NCBI GenBank assembly: GCA_964531715.1
Contig: CAZHEE010000008.1
Location: 17,399 to 81,398 of the forward strand
Origin: UBA1664 sp964531715
GTDB lineage: Bacteria; Pseudomonadota; Alphaproteobacteria; Micavibrionales; UBA1664
DNA: 64,000 nt
Direction of reading: 5' to 3'
Numbering within the stretch: the stretch's first letter is position 1; each line of letters begins with the position of its first letter. This document shows positions 25,608 to 34,368 of this stretch, one piece after another. The translations under genes and the position numbers were made by a program. The notes beneath the pieces were generated by a model that made no database searches, was not told the DNA's origin, and saw only the letters and a program-made list of their open reading frames with translations.

Positions 25608-26936
25608 ATGAATGACTTTAAAGATGATGATTTTGATAACTTTGATGATGATTTTAGTGATTTCGATTCCGACTCATCAGAGACTTGGAAAAGTAATCCG
25701 CTTTTAAAAATCTTTCTTGTTGTCGGAGGGGTTATAGCCCTTATTGCGGCGGTTGCTATCTTTGCGGGCGGTGATGAAGATATCCCGTCACGTGTTGGCG
25801 GCGGACTTGACCAAAGTGAGACGTTAGGTGGTGAGATTTCGCAAAATTATGCAGAAGTACTGGAAGAAGTCAATCAACAGCGTTTGGAAGAGGCCGTTCA
25901 ATCAGGCCAAAGCACGATTCCGATGTTAATCAACCCTGAGGAAACAGACCTCTTAACCCCGACCGAAGATTTGCCGCCGATGCAGGATTTTGACCCGCTT
26001 GCATCTTTCCGCGCAACAATGCAGGAGGAGGCTGAACCTGAACAACAGCAGGCTTTTACGGAAGAACCTGTCTTAATCGCACCTGAGCAGGTTTTTACAC
26101 CTCAGGCTCAACCAATTCCTGCCCCTAACCCGGAAGCCGTACAAAATCTGGCGCAGGCCATGTCTGCCAATATAGGGGAGATTTTAGCCAATCATGCGCC
26201 TGGCCCTGCACGAATTGTTCAGGTCACATCTATGGAACAGCCTTTGGATGCAACTGCGTCAGGTAGCGGACAAGGCGGCAGGCTGGTCGATACAAACGGT
26301 GACGGCATTCCCGATACACCTGTCGATGATTTAATCGGTATTGATAGTGAAACTGGCGAAGTGGTTATTCAAAATGTTTTAGTTTCTGCAGGGACAATTA
26401 ATTACGGGCAGGTTTTGATTGAGGCAAACAGCGATGTCCCAGGCCCTGTTTTGGTGCAATTAGTGTCAGGACCATTGGCAGGTGCTCGCCTGATCGGCAG
26501 TTTTGATGTCGTTGGTGATCTGCTTGTTCTTAATTTTAATTCAGTAGTCATTGACGGACTTAATCAACCTGTCAGTGCCATCGCGCTTGACCCAAATACA
26601 ACATTGCCCGGCATTGCAAGCGAAGTGAATAATCGCTATTTCAAGCGTGTGATTTTACCCGCCGCCGCCCGTTTCCTTGAAGGTGTTGGCTCTGCAATTG
26701 CGCAGGATGCCGAGACAACTGTGACAGTGTCAGGTGATACAGTTATTGAAGAGACAGAAGCCCTTGATTTTGAGCAGGAAATTGGGCGCGGGGTCGAGGA
26801 AGCCTTTGAAGAAGTGGCTGACTTTATGGAAGATGAGGCCGATGCAACGCGTGTTCTTGTTCGTGTTGCGCGCGGTACGCCTGTCGGGGTTTTCTTTCTC
26901 GAACCCGTGATTGAAATTGAGGATGGAGTGCAATAA
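25608..26936 (+). CDS. dotG: Type IVB secretion core protein DotG/IcmE, short form
   Basis: DotG (442 residues) forms the channel spanning both membranes; its C-terminal domain is homologous to VirB10/TrbI. The first 27 residues are mostly Asp, Phe and Ser, followed by a membrane helix (about 32-54) and a Pro/Gln/Glu-rich periplasmic linker. The TrbI-like domain shows VSAGTINYGQVLIEANSDVP, GPLAGARLIGSF and ALDPNTTLPGIASEVNNRYF. The long pentapeptide-like repeat region of Legionella DotG (about 1048 residues) is absent. The stop codon overlaps the ATG of the next gene (TAATGG). Confidence 0.88.
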   Translation: MNDFKDDDFDNFDDDFSDFDSDSSETWKSNPLLKIFLVVGGVIALIAAVAIFAGGDEDIPSRVGGGLDQSETLGGEISQNYAEVLEEVNQQRLEEAVQSGQSTIPMLINPEETDLLTPTEDLPPMQDFDPLASFRATMQEEAEPEQQQAFTEEPVLIAPEQVFTPQAQPIPAPNPEAVQNLAQAMSANIGEILANHAPGPARIVQVTSMEQPLDATASGSGQGGRLVDTNGDGIPDTPVDDLIGIDSETGEVVIQNVLVSAGTINYGQVLIEANSDVPGPVLVQLVSGPLAGARLIGSFDVVGDLLVLNFNSVVIDGLNQPVSAIALDPNTTLPGIASEVNNRYFKRVILPAAARFLEGVGSAIAQDAETTVTVSGDTVIEETEALDFEQEIGRGVEEAFEEVADFMEDEADATRVLVRVARGTPVGVFFLEPVIEIEDGVQ

Positions 26937-28186
26937 TGGATAATAAGGACATCAATCAGGATTTCGACGATATATCATTCGAGGAAGAAGATTACGACTT
27001 TGAAGATGACGCTTTCGATGAGGGCGAATCTGACTACCCGGAACCAGTCAAAAAATCCTCATTAAATTGGTTTAACATTCTTATTTTCGGTGGATTGGCG
27101 ATTGCTGTTATCGGCCTATCCTATATCTATCTTCCGTCTATTTTTGGCGGTGGCAATCAAGATGCGCAACAGCAAACTCCAGTCGTAGCCTCGGATACAC
27201 TTCAACCAAGCGAACCAGCCTCGCAACAAAATATTGCTGAGGCTGCCGTGACGGATGAATTGAGCGGAAATGAAATTGCGGAAGGCGGATTGCTCGATAA
27301 CCCTGATATGTTTGCCGATACGGATGACCAATTTATTTACATCTCGGCGCAAGAAGATAACGCGGTATTTGATGAGATTAACGCTCAACTGACAACGAAT
27401 GCCGAAGATGATTTAGATATTTTTTTCCCGGATTTTGAGCCAGCTCAAAATAATGATCAACAAACTATGGCAGAGATGGATGAAGTTTTCACGCCGGCCT
27501 TACCTGATATTAATGTGGCGAATAACACTCAAGAGGAGGTAAGGAATACAGTTCCTGCAGAGCCAATGGTTGTTATGACTGAGCCAATGGAAACACAAAG
27601 AATAGATGACCAGCCGCAAAATAACCTGCAAACGCCTTTAGAGAATAGTGAAATTGCGGAGATGAAGGCGACCATGAATATCTTGTCACAACAAATGGCG
27701 GATATAATGGATATGGTTCAAAGCCAGTCTGATGATAAGGGTTCTGATGACATATCAACATTACAGACCAGTATTGAGCGGCTTGAAGCGCGCTTGCGTA
27801 GTTTGGAAGATAATACGCCACAGCAATCATCTGATACGGCTTCACAAACAAGGGAAGAGCTTGCCCAAGTTGAAGTCAATAATAATACGACACTACAAGA
27901 GTCTGAAACTATTGCATCGCCTGCGCCTCAACCTGTAAAAAAAGTTGAGGTTCGTGAGCCAAGACCTGCCCAACCTGTTGTGGTCTCCACCCCTGAACGC
28001 TCCCGCATAAGCTGGCAATTGCGCGGTGCATCGCCTGAGCAAGCTTTTCTGGCCAATCAAGCCAATGGCGCGGTGACGACCGTCAGCTTGGGGCAAACCG
28101 TTCCGGGCTTAGGACGTATTGAGAGCATTGCGGTTGAAAACGGGCGTTGGGTTGTTCGCGGCACAAATGGTATTGTACGCCAGTAA
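26936..28186 (+). CDS. dotF: Type IVB secretion protein, DotF/IcmG-like
   Basis: The 416-residue bitopic protein sits at the icmG/dotF position after dotG. A very acidic cytoplasmic tail (residues 1-36, rich in Asp and Glu) precedes a membrane helix at about 45-66. A long low-complexity acidic region follows, then a predicted coiled coil (about 235-300). The C-terminal domain of about 60 residues (ISWQLRGASPEQAFLANQ to the end) resembles the conserved end of IcmG/TraP-type proteins. It is longer than Legionella DotF (269 residues). The call relies strongly on position. Confidence 0.65.
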   Translation: MDNKDINQDFDDISFEEEDYDFEDDAFDEGESDYPEPVKKSSLNWFNILIFGGLAIAVIGLSYIYLPSIFGGGNQDAQQQTPVVASDTLQPSEPASQQNIAEAAVTDELSGNEIAEGGLLDNPDMFADTDDQFIYISAQEDNAVFDEINAQLTTNAEDDLDIFFPDFEPAQNNDQQTMAEMDEVFTPALPDINVANNTQEEVRNTVPAEPMVVMTEPMETQRIDDQPQNNLQTPLENSEIAEMKATMNILSQQMADIMDMVQSQSDDKGSDDISTLQTSIERLEARLRSLEDNTPQQSSDTASQTREELAQVEVNNNTTLQESETIASPAPQPVKKVEVREPRPAQPVVVSTPERSRISWQLRGASPEQAFLANQANGAVTTVSLGQTVPGLGRIESIAVENGRWVVRGTNGIVRQ

Positions 28187-28208
28187 TAGCCAACCACGGG
28201 TAATAGAT

Positions 28209-28637
28209 TCAGTCGTTAAAGTGACCATGGGTTTGTCTTTGATCGCTATATAATAACGTGTTGTTACCGCCTCCATGCTCCTGCATTGCGGCGCTGACGA
28301 TTGAGACCACACCACCGAGCGCACCGCCATAAATTGTACCGCCGACAATTTTCGCAACAGGCGACATTTGATCGCCCGTTAATGAGCGATAGGCTTTGTT
28401 AACAAAAGGGATATGTTGTAACGGGTTAAGGATATCAAGTAACTCGCTAAAGCCTAAGTTGGGTGGTATTCCAGTCTTATTGCCTTCATCATCCAATCTC
28501 AATGCCGGTGGCTGAAAAGCTGTACTTACACTATTATTATTTTGCCAATGGGCGGATGTCCCTGCCATGCGCTCTGGCGCAAAATGGCGTTCACGTGTAT
28601 AAAACGGTTGAGGTAATATATTATTGGAACGATCCAT
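28209..28637 (-). CDS. Conserved small protein with glycine-rich C-terminus
   Basis: The 142-residue protein has a polar N-terminal half and a C-terminal part that looks conserved: ILNPLQHIPFVNKAYRSLTGDQMSPVAKIVGG, followed by a glycine-zipper-like hydrophobic stretch (about 108-125). I recall this pattern in short alphaproteobacterial proteins without a known function. It converges with dotF (22 bases between stops) and is divergent from the winged-helix gene. Membrane association is possible. Confidence 0.65.
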   Translation of the reverse strand: MDRSNNILPQPFYTRERHFAPERMAGTSAHWQNNNSVSTAFQPPALRLDDEGNKTGIPPNLGFSELLDILNPLQHIPFVNKAYRSLTGDQMSPVAKIVGGTIYGGALGGVVSIVSAAMQEHGGGNNTLLYSDQRQTHGHFND

Positions 28638-28678
28638 CCATTCTCAAACTGCAAATTTCATGCCATAGTCAGATTGTC

Positions 28679-29257
28679 ATGGTTTACCCGCATTGTAAAA
28701 TAGCACTTGTTGATTTAGAGCCTGTTATCGCGGAGAGTTTGGGACAGGCTTTTGCCCTTAATTATCAGCCGCCAATCGAAATTAAGAAGTTCAATTCGGT
28801 TAAAGACTTTGCCGAAACGCGAGAGACTTATAATCTTTGTATCAGCAATGAGTTGATATCGAAAGGCAACGCCGATTATTTTTATCATTACAATACCAAA
28901 CAACGACATAGAATGGGTATTATACTCGATCAACTCGAAACCTTACTCCTTTCTCATCAAAGGTTTGACATCACTTATGGTGATTATTACCTGAACTATG
29001 ATGACTCCCGGCTTTCTTTTCATGATCGGGATATACTATTAAGCGAACGCGAACGTGAGCTGGTCTTCATGCTCTTAAAGGGTACTGAGAACGGGCAAAC
29101 AAAACAAACACTTTTGACATCAATTTGGGGATACGCGCCTGATATTGACACTCATACGCTTGAAACCCATATTTATCGCCTGCGGCAAAAGATAGAGGAC
29201 ACGCCCGATAAACCGACGAGGCTTATCACAACGCATGACGGGTATAAGTTTCAATAG
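28679..29257 (+). CDS. Winged-helix (OmpR-type) transcription regulator without receiver motif
   Basis: From ATG 28679 the protein has 192 residues; the longer open frame overlaps the divergent gene and is unlikely. The C-terminal 90 residues form an OmpR/PhoB-type winged helix: LLSERERELVFMLLKG, then LLTSIWGYAPDIDTHTLETHIYRLRQKIED and the wing THDGYKF. The N-terminal 95 residues have receiver-like length but lack a recognisable phosphorylation motif (no DxxMP pattern). This form is found in Alphaproteobacteria. It converges with yidC, stops one base apart. Targets are unknown; neighbours suggest envelope or secretion genes. Confidence 0.75.
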   Translation: MVYPHCKIALVDLEPVIAESLGQAFALNYQPPIEIKKFNSVKDFAETRETYNLCISNELISKGNADYFYHYNTKQRHRMGIILDQLETLLLSHQRFDITYGDYYLNYDDSRLSFHDRDILLSERERELVFMLLKGTENGQTKQTLLTSIWGYAPDIDTHTLETHIYRLRQKIEDTPDKPTRLITTHDGYKFQ

Positions 29258-29258
29258 C

Positions 29259-31130
29259 TTACTTCTTTTTCTTGCGCTGTTTCGGCTTTATTGTCTTGGT
29301 ATCTTTATCACCATCATTATGATCAAGAATTTCCATTGCAGGGTTCACATCCGGCCCTTGGTCAACCAATTCTTCGAGCCTTTCTTCAGAGCGCGAGCGC
29401 GTGAAGATATTAACCCGAACACCTTCTTTCCTGAGCAGATAATATTGTTGCAGACAGGATAGAATGTTACTCCATGACCAGTAAATCACCAAGCCAACCG
29501 GGAATTTTGCGAGGATAATGGTTATCCAGAATGGCATAATGCCGAACACGAAACGTTGCGTTTTATCCTGCGGCGGTGGTGACAAGCGTTGTTGTATCAC
29601 AAGGGTTAGGCACATAATAATCGGCCATGCCCCGATATGAAGCCAAAGCGGCGCACCCCATGGGAGTAAACCGAACCCTTCAAAAAGATTGGTCGGGTCC
29701 ATCGCGGACATATCGTCGATCCAACCCCAAAAAGGCTCATGCCGCATGCCGATATTCACATAGAACACCTTGTAAAGTGCAAAGAAAATCGGGATTTGAA
29801 TGAGCATCGGAATGCATCCTGCAACGGGATTCACTTGCTCTTTTTGATAAAGCTCGTAAATTGCTTGCTGCATCTTCACGCGGTCTTGACCGTATTTCTC
29901 GCGAATTTCAACCATCTGAGGGGTAATTTTACGCATCCGAGCGAATGATCGGAATGATTTTTGCGCTAGCGGGAATACCGCTAAACGAATAAGCACCGTA
30001 AAGATAAGCAGCGCGACCGCAAAATTCCCGACTTTCTCATTTAAAAAAGTCAAAACCTCATAAAAAGGTCTTGTTAGAAAATAAAGTATCCCGAAATCAA
30101 CCGCCAAATCGAAATGCGGAATATTATATTGCGCGGCATAATCCTCCAGCATATTAACGATTTTCGGCCCTGCGAAAAACTCTATCGGCATAGTCACGGT
30201 TGCGCCTGCCTGAACAATCATCGGCGCGCCCATCATATCGGTTTGATAAAATGTCTCGCCATTCAATTGCGGACTGCCGGTAAAGCGATATTTTACGCTT
30301 GCCGTGTAGTCGCGTCCAGTTGTGAGCGCGGCGAGCCAATATTTATCCGTCATCCCGATCCATCCTTGGTCTGCGGAAATCGTTGTATTCTCGCCTTTGT
30401 CGAGGTCTTTATAATCAACCTCAAACAGCTCGTCACCGATGTAGCCAATCGGACCTTCATGGAGGATAAATGCCCCCGTCATATCGGCAGGCAAGCCCAT
30501 CCGCCCGACCAAAGCAAACGGATAAAGCGTGATTGCACGGTCGGTCGTGTTACGCACGCCTTGGTCAATCGTGAACATATAATCATCATCAAGGGTGATT
30601 GTTTTTGTGAATTGTAAACCGTTGGGGCTGTCCCACGTTAAAGTCACAGGTTCGTTCGGTTGTATTGTTGAGCCGTTTGCTTCCCAAAGAGTATCCTTAT
30701 TCGGTACGGCAATGGCAGGGTCGGCGGCAACCCAGCCGAACTGCCCGTAATAACCATGAGGACCAGAAGTAGGGTTGAGAAGCTCCACCATCTCATTCCC
30801 ATTCGGCACGGTCATATAATTTTTGAGCGCGATATCATCGATGCGCGCCCCTTTGAGGCGCAGGCTTCCTGTGATCGTTTCGCTTTCTATTGCCAAGCGG
30901 CTATTGGCTTGAAGGGCTTCATCACGTGATAGGGCAGGCGCGTTCAGACTCTCGATAATCTCGGGATTATTTTGAATAAATTCGGCTTGCTCTTCTTGAA
31001 ACTGCCGCAATGCTTCTTGCCGCGGTTGAAACACAAAATGGTCAAAGGCCAGATAAACACCGATCACGGCAAAGAAGAATAAAACCATATTCCTCATATC
31101 TTGCGGGTGCATAAATTCTTTTTGTTGCAT
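29259..31130 (-). CDS. yidC: Membrane protein insertase YidC
   Basis: YidC (623 residues) inserts and folds inner-membrane proteins, alone or with SecYEG. The N-terminal membrane anchor (about 12-28) is followed by a large periplasmic beta domain (about 60-350) typical of the Gram-negative form. The conserved core begins near residue 368 with LNEKVGNFAVALLIFTVLIR and continues with GCIPMLIQIPIFFALYKVFYVNIGMR and LPWGAPLWLHIGAWPIIMC. The strictly needed basic residue in the groove fits the Arg of LIFTVLIRLAVFPL. The C-terminus is Lys-rich. yidD lies 67 bases upstream on the same strand. Confidence 0.95.
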   Translation of the reverse strand: MQQKEFMHPQDMRNMVLFFFAVIGVYLAFDHFVFQPRQEALRQFQEEQAEFIQNNPEIIESLNAPALSRDEALQANSRLAIESETITGSLRLKGARIDDIALKNYMTVPNGNEMVELLNPTSGPHGYYGQFGWVAADPAIAVPNKDTLWEANGSTIQPNEPVTLTWDSPNGLQFTKTITLDDDYMFTIDQGVRNTTDRAITLYPFALVGRMGLPADMTGAFILHEGPIGYIGDELFEVDYKDLDKGENTTISADQGWIGMTDKYWLAALTTGRDYTASVKYRFTGSPQLNGETFYQTDMMGAPMIVQAGATVTMPIEFFAGPKIVNMLEDYAAQYNIPHFDLAVDFGILYFLTRPFYEVLTFLNEKVGNFAVALLIFTVLIRLAVFPLAQKSFRSFARMRKITPQMVEIREKYGQDRVKMQQAIYELYQKEQVNPVAGCIPMLIQIPIFFALYKVFYVNIGMRHEPFWGWIDDMSAMDPTNLFEGFGLLPWGAPLWLHIGAWPIIMCLTLVIQQRLSPPPQDKTQRFVFGIMPFWITIILAKFPVGLVIYWSWSNILSCLQQYYLLRKEGVRVNIFTRSRSEERLEELVDQGPDVNPAMEILDHNDGDKDTKTIKPKQRKKKK

Positions 31131-31197
31131 GGGATAAGTACGCTCTTTAATTATTTTAGCGCGACAATAGCGCAGGATGGATAGCCCTGCAATGGCG

Positions 31198-31446
31198 TTA
31201 ATGCTCTTTTACATCAGGCACGGGATCGTGCCCCTGACACTTATGCCAGTGCCTGTCATTCAACGGATGACACTTTGAAAGTCGTTTTAAGCCAAGCCAG
31301 GCGCCTTTCATACTGCCATGCGTTTGAATAGCCTCAATCATATATGCAGAGCATGTCGGCACATAGCGGCAATTCTTACCGAATAGGGGTGACAAAGTAA
31401 CTTGATAAAGCCTCACCAAACTAATGAGCATTTTTCTTATAATCAT
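31198..31446 (-). CDS. yidD: Membrane protein insertion efficiency factor YidD
   Basis: YidD is a small protein that aids YidC-dependent insertion. The ATG at 31446 gives 82 residues, the usual size; an in-frame ATG at 31476 would add ten hydrophobic residues. Family signatures are complete: LVRLYQVTLSPLFGKNCRYVPTCSAYMIEAI, then GAWLGLKRLSKCHPLN. The Cys residues are typical. The usual partners rpmH and rnpA are absent here, and the gene upstream is on the other strand. Confidence 0.92.
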   Translation of the reverse strand: MIIRKMLISLVRLYQVTLSPLFGKNCRYVPTCSAYMIEAIQTHGSMKGAWLGLKRLSKCHPLNDRHWHKCQGHDPVPDVKEH

Positions 31447-31542
31447 GGTCACGATTATTATCGAATAAACTTGCATCGGTAAAGTTTCATTAATATAAGT
31501 ATATTATGCTAATTGGCGAAATAACAGGTTATCCCTAAGAAA

Positions 31543-32445
31543 ATGGCAACATCAAAGCATGATAAGCAGGCACTGGCGGATTTATTCATCCATATGGGTG
31601 TGCCTCTCATTACATCTATCCAAACGGTAGAGAGCTGGTCAGGCGGTGAGGCCGAGCCACAGGTTCAACGCGCTGAAAAGCTCGCGAAGCTTCTTAATGT
31701 TTCGGTTGATTTCGCAACCAAAGTAACGAAGAAGCTTGAAATTCGGGATGCTTATACGCTTGAAAATGTCCGTGGGCGCATAATCCGTATCGTAACGCCC
31801 ATTATTGGCGATTATTATGTAACGAATGGCAGCCTGCCTGAAGAGGACGCGCTCAACAGCTTGACCGACTTATTTGATGTGTTAATATCATTTGCATCCT
31901 CTGTGTCACCAACGGATGAAAAGGGCTCAAAATCCAGTAAGATTGCACTCCTGATCGAACAATCCGCGCCTTTGATTGACGCTATCCGCGCGAATAATCT
32001 GGGTCAAAAAGAGCCTGATATTTTCACAAACTCAGTAGACGGGATTAAAACCCGTGCAGAGCAATTGGCAGAATCGCTTGGTCAAGCTGACGGTATTGAA
32101 AGCGGCTTGTATAAGGCTGTTTTGGCTGTCTTTACCTCATCTTATAAACAAATAGCGGAGAAAGAAGGCACTTTGGATGATGTCTGGAACGAATGTGACC
32201 AGCGTCTTATTTTAATTCAGGGGCTGACGGCCTTTGTGGGTGATAAGGCAGGCATTGATAAGGGTGAGAAAACCAAAGCTCAAACACCTGCGAAAACAAA
32301 AGAGGAAAAAGAACCGGAGAAAAAAGAAACATCACCATCGGAAGAATCGAAGAAATCCAATGATAATAATGGCGATAGCGATGATAGTGATGACGATGCG
32401 GATGACGGTGATTTTAACCCGATGGCGTTTTTTTCAGGCGGATAA
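31543..32445 (+). CDS. Unknown soluble protein with acidic tail in the Dot/Icm locus
   Basis: I do not recognise this 300-residue protein. No signal peptide or membrane helix is visible. Residues 1-235 look like an all-helical globular domain. Residues 236-290 switch from Lys/Glu/Pro to a long Asp/Ser run, and the chain ends with FNPMAFFSGG. Acidic C-terminal tails with a hydrophobic end are known from chaperones and adaptors, but none is identified here. It is followed after 15 bases by the transglycosylase gene, so it is probably part of the same operon. A cytoplasmic adaptor role is speculation. Confidence 0.7.
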   Translation: MATSKHDKQALADLFIHMGVPLITSIQTVESWSGGEAEPQVQRAEKLAKLLNVSVDFATKVTKKLEIRDAYTLENVRGRIIRIVTPIIGDYYVTNGSLPEEDALNSLTDLFDVLISFASSVSPTDEKGSKSSKIALLIEQSAPLIDAIRANNLGQKEPDIFTNSVDGIKTRAEQLAESLGQADGIESGLYKAVLAVFTSSYKQIAEKEGTLDDVWNECDQRLILIQGLTAFVGDKAGIDKGEKTKAQTPAKTKEEKEPEKKETSPSEESKKSNDNNGDSDDSDDDADDGDFNPMAFFSGG

Positions 32446-32460
32446 AGTAGCGATAGCCTC

Positions 32461-32877
32461 ATGCTTCTCAATCAAATATTTGCAACTTGCCTGATGGTCG
32501 CGGCACAAAATTATGCCATACCGCCGCAAGTCCTGATTGGGATCCTCCATGTTGAGGGCGGTAAGGTGGGGCAGCAGGTGCGCAACACAAACGGTACTTA
32601 TGATTTAGGCCCGATGCAAATTAACACGCTATGGACAAAGGTTTTGGCTGAGGAATGGGGGGTTTCTCGCTCTTATGCCCATCGTGTCATCCGTGATGAC
32701 CCTTGCACCAATGTGAATGTCGCCGCATGGATTTTTCGCAAAAACTGGAACGAGGCAAAATCACTATCAAAGGCAATCGCCTGGTATAACTCCCGAACGC
32801 CGCATATCGGGCGCGCCTATCGCCTGAAAGTCATTGCCGCCATGCGCAGGAATAACCTGCTCGAGCCCAAAGGATAA
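32461..32877 (+). CDS. VirB1/TrbN-like lytic transglycosylase
   Basis: The 138-residue protein is a small soluble-lytic-transglycosylase domain of the kind carried by conjugation and type IV secretion loci, which opens peptidoglycan for the channel. The motif VLIGILHVEGGKVGQ contains the catalytic Glu (about residue 31). YDLGPMQINTLW matches the conserved GLMQI block, and AIAWYNSRTPHIGRAYRLKV the end block. A short hydrophobic N-terminus (residues 1-15) may act as a signal sequence. Its position before dotD-dotC-dotB supports use by the secretion system. Confidence 0.85.
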   Translation: MLLNQIFATCLMVAAQNYAIPPQVLIGILHVEGGKVGQQVRNTNGTYDLGPMQINTLWTKVLAEEWGVSRSYAHRVIRDDPCTNVNVAAWIFRKNWNEAKSLSKAIAWYNSRTPHIGRAYRLKVIAAMRRNNLLEPKG

Positions 32878-32896
32878 AGGCACACATTAGAGAATT

Positions 32897-32939
32897 GAGC
32901 TTTTTACGAAAAAAGAAGAATAAAAAGCTTTCGATTTTT
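32897..32939 (+). terminator. Possible AT-rich terminator before dotD
   Basis: GAGCTTTTTA (32897-32906) can pair with TAAAAAGCTT (32921-32930), nine of ten positions, with a purine-rich loop. A short T-run follows at 32935. It would separate the transglycosylase transcript from dotD. The stem is mostly AT, so strength is doubtful. Confidence 0.35.
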
Positions 32940-32982
32940 GGCGAGATAGTCGATAATCATAAGCCTGTGAAGCTTTAATAAA

Positions 32983-33513
32983 ATGAATAAAGAAATATTA
33001 AAAAGTAAAATGACATTCAGAATACTTCCTTTCCTTACCGCACCTTTATTGGTTTTGACATCCTGTGCCTATATGCCGATTGCGCAACCTCAAATGGTGG
33101 CGGAGCCTGATACGGCCGACCTGATGCTTGCCGATGCGGCAGATCGTGCGACACGCGCCCTCGAAACGCTTTCGGCGATGGAACGTACGCAATTGCCTGC
33201 GGCTTCTCAAGCGGCGATTGTGCCAAACGCCCCTCAGGAGCTTCGCCGTGCTGTCACATTTGACTGGGTCGGACCTGTTGAGCCACTGGTTGAGGAGCTG
33301 ACCCGCAAAAGCGGTTATCGCTATAATGTTATCGGGAAGGAACCTGCAACGCCGATTATTGTGACGATGAGCGCGATTAACAAACCGCTGATTAACGTGT
33401 TTCGCGATGTCGGGATACAGCTTGGCGCACGGGCGGATATCAAAGTTGATGCCTCGACAAGAATGGTTGAACTTCAATATAATGATTTTGCCAATAACAG
33501 GAATGACCAGTAA
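32983..33513 (+). CDS. dotD: Type IVB secretion outer-membrane lipoprotein DotD
   Basis: DotD (176 residues) is a lipoprotein of the outer-membrane core with a secretin N0-like fold. The signal sequence ends in LTSC with lipid-carrying Cys28. The C-terminal domain shows AVTFDWVGPVEPLVEELTRKSGYRYNV, then VTMSAINKPLINVFRDVGIQLG and a final strand MVELQYND, as in DotD/TraH. The gene is directly followed by dotC (TAAATG junction), the same order as Legionella dotD-dotC-dotB. Confidence 0.88.
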   Translation: MNKEILKSKMTFRILPFLTAPLLVLTSCAYMPIAQPQMVAEPDTADLMLADAADRATRALETLSAMERTQLPAASQAAIVPNAPQELRRAVTFDWVGPVEPLVEELTRKSGYRYNVIGKEPATPIIVTMSAINKPLINVFRDVGIQLGARADIKVDASTRMVELQYNDFANNRNDQ

Positions 33514-34368
33514 ATGACCGAGCGCGGACGTTTTCATGTTTTTAGTATCGCACTTATCCTGCTGATATTTTTCCTGCCGTTGATGGCAATGGCGGCAATG
33601 GATCCAACCAAAGGCGAAGTATCGAACCTGACCCTCTCGGAACTGATTGAGCAAACCGCAAATGTTAATCCGGTCGATGATTTGGCTGATACGTTGGAGC
33701 CATCACAAATTCGTATGGATGCGATTAAGCAAGCCGCGCTGTCATACGGCGCACGTGCAGGTCTAGCCAAACGAACGGAAATTATCCGTGAAACACTTGA
33801 TGCCAAGGCAGGCGCGATGGATCAGATTTATGATTTCGGGCGCCTCCTTATTCCCGCGCCGTCCGGTCTGATGATTGAACCGCCAATTATCAGTGAGGGG
33901 GAGGACGCCACCCTGATTGAAAGCGGAGGGCAAACCGCCGCCGTCGCTGACCGGATTTTTCAGATTAACCGCAATGCGCGGATTGTCTCAACCGCGCGAA
34001 ACTGGCGTGCCTATCTTGAGCGTGAATGGGGTAATATTGACCTGCCCCCTCGAGTCTTGTTTCCTCGCACAAATGAGGAGCGGAAAGTCTGGGTTGAGTA
34101 TTTGACAAGAGGCTGGAACGAGGGCATGGCGCAGGCTGATGAGATTTTTCAGGCGGATTTGAATAAACTTGTTTCCGATTATACGGGCATGGTGCGCTAT
34201 CGTAAATTGCTGTCGATGAATATTGTGTCCGCGCCTTATGCGTTGCAGGTTGACCGTGGCGTAACGGGCGGCGGTGATGAAATGCGTATCGGTGACCGCG
34301 CAATTGAGATTACAGGCCCGTCGCAATTGATGACAGAGGCATATGAATGGCAACCCGTAAGCCGATAA
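33514..34368 (+). CDS. dotC: Type IVB secretion protein DotC, without lipobox
   Basis: DotC (284 residues) is an outer-membrane core component. A signal peptide (about 1-27, ending MAMAAM) is present, but there is no Cys in it or anywhere in the protein, so unlike Legionella DotC it cannot be a lipoprotein. The family region is clear: RMDAIKQAALSYGARAGLAKRT, IYDFGRLLIPAPSGLMIEPPII, and NWRAYLEREWGNIDLPPRVLFPRTNEER with VEYLTRGWNEGMAQADEIF. The stop overlaps the dotB start by 22 bases. Confidence 0.87.
   Translation: MTERGRFHVFSIALILLIFFLPLMAMAAMDPTKGEVSNLTLSELIEQTANVNPVDDLADTLEPSQIRMDAIKQAALSYGARAGLAKRTEIIRETLDAKAGAMDQIYDFGRLLIPAPSGLMIEPPIISEGEDATLIESGGQTAAVADRIFQINRNARIVSTARNWRAYLEREWGNIDLPPRVLFPRTNEERKVWVEYLTRGWNEGMAQADEIFQADLNKLVSDYTGMVRYRKLLSMNIVSAPYALQVDRGVTGGGDEMRIGDRAIEITGPSQLMTEAYEWQPVSR

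Noticed and set aside
33046..33654. Open frame of 202 codons on the minus strand
   Set aside because: It is antisense to dotD and dotC, whose family motifs are clear; its composition is that of a shadow frame.
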